Below are positions 60,078 through 64,000 of a stretch of 64,000 nucleotides of DNA, one piece after another. The stretch spans positions 53,369 through 117,368 of the forward strand of contig CAJUHZ010000006.1 in the NCBI GenBank assembly GCA_910585945.1, given 5' to 3'. The notes under the pieces are model-generated. The model did no database searches and had not been told where the DNA came from. It was given only the letters and a program-made list of their open reading frames with translations. Every line of letters begins with the position of its first letter. The stretch's first letter is position 1. Both the position numbers and the translations under genes were made by a program. The DNA comes from an uncultured Bilophila sp. GTDB taxonomy: Bacteria > Desulfobacterota > Desulfovibrionia > Desulfovibrionales > Desulfovibrionaceae.

Positions 60078-60147
60078 TCGCCGTCCCGCGCTTCGCGCCG
60101 TCTCGGGGCGGTTTCTGCACATGGGGCGGCGCGGGCGATGTGACGGT

Positions 60148-61596
60148 ATGGACCAGCTTGGCCGATATTTCGAAAATATTCTTGATGCCCTGTCCGACGG
60201 GGTGTTCATCACCGATACGGTTGGCACCACGCTGTGCATCAACCGGATGTATGAGCAGCTCACCGGGCTGAGCAAGGAACGCGTGCGCGGCAAGAACGTG
60301 CGCGAACTTCAGGAAGAGGGCGTTTTTGACCTTGTCCTGAACCCGGAAATCGTGCGCACCGGCAAGCCGGCCACCCACGCCCAGCACCTCGGCAACGGCA
60401 AGAAGCTGGTGCTTTCCGGCTTTCCGGTCTTTGACGAAGCGGGCAGGTTGCGCCTTGTCGTCACCTTTGCGCGGGATATCACCCTCCTTGCCCAGTTGAA
60501 CGACCAGGTTGCGGAACAGCGCCGGCTCATCGATCAAATCCACGATCAGCTCGCCTACATGGCCCAGAAACAGGCCAGAGTGCTTGAACCTGTCTACGCC
60601 AGCCCCGCCATTGAAGAAGTCGTTTCGCTCCTGCGGCGCTTCGCCGCCACGGACGCCACCATTCTGCTGCTGGGCGAAACCGGTGTGGGCAAGGACGTTT
60701 TCGCCCGTCTGGCCCACGACGTCAGCCCCCGGCGGGAAAACATTCTGCTGAAAGTGGATTGCGGCGGCATCTCCGAGGCGCTGACCGAATCGGAAATGTT
60801 CGGATACATGCCCGGCGCGTTCACCGGGGCTTCCGGCAAGGGCAAGGCCGGCTATTTTGAAATCGCTGACGGCGGCACGGTGTTTCTGGATGAAGTGGGG
60901 GAACTCCCGCTTTCCATGCAGACCCGCCTGCTCCGTGTCCTTCAGGATGGCGAGATCATGCGCGTGGGCGCGACTACGCCGCGCAAGGTGGATGTGCGCG
61001 TCATCGCCGCCACCAATCGCAACCTGGCCGAGGATGTGGAGGCCGGCACCTTCCGCCGCGATCTGTACTACCGCCTCAATGTGGCCACCGTGCATATTCC
61101 GCCCCTGCGCGAACGCCCCGAGGACGTCCGGCCCCTGCTTCAGTACTTCCTTCGCCAGTACACGGCCAAGTATCGGAAGAGCATGGCCTTCATGGATATC
61201 ACTCTGGAGGCGCTCACGCGCTACGCCTGGCCGGGCAATGTGCGCGAGTTGCAAAATCTGGTGCACAGTCTGGTCATCACGCTCAAGGGGCCGCTGATTT
61301 CCCCCCGCGATTTGCCCGCGCAAGTCGCCGGGAGCATGAGTGAGATGGGGGTCGCTCCGGAAGAAATCGTTTCGGCCCGGCGGCCGTTTCGGGAAATCAT
61401 GGCAGAGGTGGAGTGCGATTTTCTGCTGAGGGCGATTGAGGTGCATGGTTCGGTGCGTCGGGTGGCGGAACTCTTTCAGATCGATCGGAGCACGGTGTTC
61501 CGCAAGCTCCAGCTTTGCCGCGCCGCCGGCAAAAGCGCCGCCGTTTCCGGCTCCCCCGCTTCGTCCGGTTCGGGAGAGAGCAGCGGATCCGTTTGA
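60148..61596 (+). CDS. Sigma-54-dependent activator with PAS domain (isl regulator)
   Basis: The 482-residue product has an N-terminal PAS domain (5-115), AAA+ domain with Walker A GETGVGKD (176-183), GAFTGA loop (223-228), Walker B FLDEVGEL, and a C-terminal Fis-type HTH (RVAELFQIDRSTVFRKL). Domain order fits an activator that senses a small ligand in the cytoplasm. Right behind islAB, it is the best candidate for the GCGAC sites and the sigma-54 promoter before islA. The ATG at 60148 has only a weak ribosome binding site; 60121 is an alternative. Confidence 0.9.
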   Translation: MDQLGRYFENILDALSDGVFITDTVGTTLCINRMYEQLTGLSKERVRGKNVRELQEEGVFDLVLNPEIVRTGKPATHAQHLGNGKKLVLSGFPVFDEAGRLRLVVTFARDITLLAQLNDQVAEQRRLIDQIHDQLAYMAQKQARVLEPVYASPAIEEVVSLLRRFAATDATILLLGETGVGKDVFARLAHDVSPRRENILLKVDCGGISEALTESEMFGYMPGAFTGASGKGKAGYFEIADGGTVFLDEVGELPLSMQTRLLRVLQDGEIMRVGATTPRKVDVRVIAATNRNLAEDVEAGTFRRDLYYRLNVATVHIPPLRERPEDVRPLLQYFLRQYTAKYRKSMAFMDITLEALTRYAWPGNVRELQNLVHSLVITLKGPLISPRDLPAQVAGSMSEMGVAPEEIVSARRPFREIMAEVECDFLLRAIEVHGSVRRVAELFQIDRSTVFRKLQLCRAAGKSAAVSGSPASSGSGESSGSV

Positions 61597-61619
61597 CAGG
61601 TGGGGACTGCCCGCCCCAA

Positions 61620-61680
61620 AATTGTCTCGGCAGGGAATGATTCCCCTGCACCCCCAATGGCTGGGGCCCTGCACCAGGGA
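61620..61680 (-). repeat. Palindromic repeat, copy d (inverted)
   Basis: The inverse strand reads GCAGGGGAATCATTCCCTGCCG with the CCATTGGGGGTG flank also seen near copy b at 18868. It lies in the 301-bp gap after the isl regulator. Confidence 0.65.
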
Positions 61681-61814
61681 CAAGCTCATGAATCCGCCTG
61701 TACAAGCCGTTTGTACGTCTGACGGCGTTGCATGGCCAACAGAGACGGCATGTTTACGACAGCTTCGCCATGGCAACCTCCCATTTTCAAACCGAACCAT
61801 CCCGGGAGAATGAT

Positions 61815-61897
61815 TTTTTAACTGGACAGCCGTTGCAAATTATATATAGAAATAATTCTCACTAACAAGCGCGACTCGATCGCGAGGAGGTTATCCC
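61815..61897 (+). promoter_or_regulatory. AT-rich promoter region of desulfoferrodoxin
   Basis: The gap ends with an AT-rich block (TTATATATAGAAATAATTCT, 61838-61857) carrying an AGAA-N4-TTCT dyad, possibly a PerR/Fur-type operator. AGGAGG lies 9 nt before the ATG at 61898. Confidence 0.35.
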
Positions 61898-62281
61898 ATG
61901 ACATTCCGTTATCAGTTGTATCGGTGTCCCATTTGCGGCACGGTGACCGAAATTGTCCACGACGGCGTGAGCGCCATGATCTGCTGCGGCAAGATCATGG
62001 AACTGATCGACGATCGTGAACCTGTCGGCGTGAAGGAAACCCATGTACCCGTTGTCGAAGCGGCTGAAGGCGGCTGCAAGGTCAGCGTCGGCTCCAAACT
62101 GCACGGCATGGAAAGCGATCATCTGATCGAATGGGTTGAAGTGCGGACCGCCGACGATATCGTCTTCCGCAAGTACTTCAAGGCCGGCGAGACGCCTGTG
62201 GCGGAATTCCCCGTTGCCGCCGACAAGGTGGCCTTTGCCCGTGCGTACTGCAACAAGCACGGCGCGTGGCGGGCGAAATAG
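61898..62281 (+). CDS. dfx: Desulfoferrodoxin (2Fe superoxide reductase)
   Basis: It reduces superoxide to peroxide in the cytoplasm. The 127-residue product has the N-terminal rubredoxin-like Fe(Cys)4 centre (CPICG and ICCGK: C10, C13, C29, C30) and the catalytic centre II ligands (ETHVPVV, LHGMESDHLIEW, YCNKHGAW). Length and both centres match class I desulfoferrodoxin. AGGAGG precedes the ATG. It stands alone. Confidence 0.97.
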   Translation: MTFRYQLYRCPICGTVTEIVHDGVSAMICCGKIMELIDDREPVGVKETHVPVVEAAEGGCKVSVGSKLHGMESDHLIEWVEVRTADDIVFRKYFKAGETPVAEFPVAADKVAFARAYCNKHGAWRAK

Positions 62282-62441
62282 TCCGGTGAACCTTTGGGGC
62301 GGGCGGGCGGAAGTCCGTCCCCCCGCGATCGGCTCCGGGGCGGCGCGGATGTCAGTCGGCCCGGAGCCTTTGGGTAAAGGTGGACCCCGCCAGATGCCCG
62401 CCGGACGCCGGCGTTCGCTTCCTCATGCAATGGCGCATACC

Positions 62442-63209
62442 ATGAAAGAAAAAAAATATTTCTTTTTTGATCTGGACGGCACGCTTTCTGTCGGGCGCGA
62501 GCGCTTTGTGCCGGAAAGCACGCGGTTCTGCCTGCAACGCCTGCGCGACAACGGGCATTTCGTTTCCGTGGCCACGGGCAGACTCCAAAAGGACGCTTTT
62601 GACTTTGTGGCTCCCCTTGGCGTGTGCTCCCTTGTGGCCGACGGCGGCAACAGCGTGACTCTGGACGGCGTGATCCGGGAAATGCGGAGCCTTCCCCCTG
62701 TCGCGTGCCGTGCTTTTCTCCGCTGGCTTGACGACAGGCATATTCCCTGGGCAGTCACCACGGAGAACAAGGTCCTCTGCCTCACGCGAGACGAACGCTT
62801 TGCCGGGGCAGTGAAGGATGTCTATTTCCCCTTGATCGTCGACAGAGCTTTCTCTTATGCTGGTCAACGGGCTTTTTACAAAATCTATGTTCCCTGCGCG
62901 CCGGGCAGGGAAGGGGAGATTGACTTCCACGGCCTGCCTGTCGTCCGTTACAGTGAGGAATGCGTCTTCATCGAACCCGTGGACAAGGGCAACGGCATCA
63001 AAAAATTGATGAGGCTCTTGCAGGCCGATATTCATGATGTCGTTGTTTTTGGCGACGGCGGCAACGATGTTGGCATGTTTCTGCCCGAATGGTTTTCCGT
63101 CGCCATGGGCAACGCGGGCGATGCGCTCAAACGCAAGGCTGATTATGTGACTACGGCGTGCGATGAAGACGGCATTTTCAAGGCATGTGCGCATTTCGGG
63201 TGGGTGTAG
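62442..63209 (+). CDS. Cof-type HAD phosphatase
   Basis: The 255-residue product has HAD motif I (FFFDLDGTLSVG), motif II (VATGR), and motifs III/IV (KGNGIKKL, VVFGDGGNDVGMF) with a C2 cap between, as in Cof/YbiV sugar-phosphate phosphatases. Substrate unknown. The ATG at 62442 is used; an ATG at 62430 is possible and neither has a clear ribosome binding site. Confidence 0.88.
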   Translation: MKEKKYFFFDLDGTLSVGRERFVPESTRFCLQRLRDNGHFVSVATGRLQKDAFDFVAPLGVCSLVADGGNSVTLDGVIREMRSLPPVACRAFLRWLDDRHIPWAVTTENKVLCLTRDERFAGAVKDVYFPLIVDRAFSYAGQRAFYKIYVPCAPGREGEIDFHGLPVVRYSEECVFIEPVDKGNGIKKLMRLLQADIHDVVVFGDGGNDVGMFLPEWFSVAMGNAGDALKRKADYVTTACDEDGIFKACAHFGWV

Positions 63210-63498
63210 CCCTGTAGCCTGGATCCGTTGCGAACAAATGGGAAAATGTTACAGTCCGGCACAATGAAAGATGTTCTCGCCGGAGCCGATGTTTGTGCAG
63301 GCGCTTTTTTCCGTTTTTGTGCGGGAGGATGCATCCACGGTTTCAGACAAAAATTTCTGCCGGCAAGGCCTTGGCAGCCGGTTGGTGGGTTGTGTGCACT
63401 TCCATCAAAACGGAGTTCCCTTTCCTTTTCAAGAGCCTGCTGTCAGATCAAGTCGCAACCAAGGCACTACAATCACTTTTTGGAAACGCCCGCCTGCT

Positions 63499-63952
63499 TC
63501 AGAAGGGTCTGAAACGCCTCAAGCGAATCCACCTGTACACTTCCCGCGTCAGCATTCGTAGCGCGTTCGCATCAGTCATGTTCGCAATGGATATGTACAT
63601 ATCCTGCGGCAAAGTGCTGAATCTGTTTTGCAGCAAGTCATGAAGAACATTTCTTATGCCTTCAGTCATGCCTTCCCGCTTGCCAACGGCAATACCCTTT
63701 TCCATAAAATGCTGCTCCCAATGAGGAGCTATATCCGCAAGTATGGAGCGTGCCTCCTGAATAGTATTACAGCAGGAGGTCTTCACTTATTTCCGTTCGT
63801 TTGAACACATTGCTGCCGATCCAGTTTATGAATGCGCGGTGCAGGTACAGGCGTTCGGAAGAGGGGGCAGCATGCACAGTTCTGTCAGAATGAGGAAATA
63901 TCACCCGTTCAACAGGTTCATCAGCCTCAATGTCCTCCGGGATTACGGTCAA
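63499..63952 (-). pseudogene. Remnant of Rpn-family nuclease/transposase
   Basis: Two overlapping minus-strand frames look like pieces of one protein. The first (63952-63767) encodes LYLHRAFINWIGSNVFKRTEISEDLL; the second (63786-63499) continues QEARSILADIAPHWEQHFMEKGIAVGKREGMTEGIRN, typical of the C-terminal part of Rpn (PD-(D/E)XK) proteins. A frameshift near 63770-63786 and an upstream in-frame stop near 63960 break the gene. The nuclease core would lie beyond the window. From 63210 to 63498 nothing is seen. Confidence 0.55.
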
Positions 63953-64000
63953 ACTGGCTCAGCAGAGTTGCAAACACTTGGAAAGATTCGGTCCGAGACG

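Overview
The window looks like a chromosomal segment of a taurine-respiring member of the Desulfovibrionaceae, most like Bilophila wadsworthia. This rests on gene content: the Tpa/Ald/SarD taurine genes, an isethionate sulfite-lyase with its microcompartment, a CooMKLXUH-HypA-CooF hydrogenase, NrfHA, desulfoferrodoxin, and overall GC-rich coding. Species assignment is inference from remembered family features; no search was run. No rRNA, tRNA, CRISPR array, prophage or intact transposase was seen.

Layout. 1-3002: edge-truncated membrane sensor and the NrfHA ammonia-forming nitrite reductase. 3003-3764: long intergenic region packed with hairpin repeats. 3765-5931: a membrane-anchored unknown, a small unknown and a lone Fis-type HTH. 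5982-10263: a PP-loop (asparagine-synthase-like) protein, an AT-rich methyltransferase and a flagellin with an AT-rich central insert. 10687-11452: two overlapping AT-rich orphans. 11617-12306: RIC iron-sulfur repair protein. 12595-18567 (minus): operon ygiQ-HD-ddl-waaA-secreted unknown. 18977-23555: membrane metallophosphoesterase, radical SAM protein, glycosyltransferase, TPR protein. 23744-34372 (minus): uvrC and the eight-gene Coo-type energy-converting hydrogenase. 34696-35977: DHH phosphoesterase and GIY-YIG protein.

36198-61596 is the centrepiece. The minus-strand genes ald, tpa, sarD and a P-Q-M-P TRAP transporter cover uptake and conversion of taurine to isethionate. Divergently, a sigma-54 activator precedes a microcompartment operon (amidohydrolase-like, PduS-like, BMC-T, BMC-H, EutQ-like, EutT-like, phosphotransacetylase, BMC-H, BMC-P, acylating aldehyde dehydrogenase), then the glycyl-radical isethionate sulfite-lyase islA, its activase islB and a second sigma-54 activator. 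Together: taurine + pyruvate gives sulfoacetaldehyde + alanine; Ald recycles pyruvate; SarD reduces sulfoacetaldehyde to isethionate; IslA cleaves it to sulfite (respired to sulfide elsewhere) and acetaldehyde, which the compartment oxidises via acetyl-CoA to acetyl phosphate. Candidate sigma-54 promoters and repeated upstream half-sites precede ald, the BMC operon and islA. 61898-64000: desulfoferrodoxin, a HAD phosphatase and a decayed Rpn-type gene.

The most novel signal is non-coding: two sister families of hairpin-rich elements of constant size (150 and 156 bp) with terminal inverted repeats and a shared core. One perfect 156-bp copy sits directly upstream of the first sigma-54 activator, where its last bases form part of the ribosome binding site. 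Other short palindromic repeats lie at gene ends.
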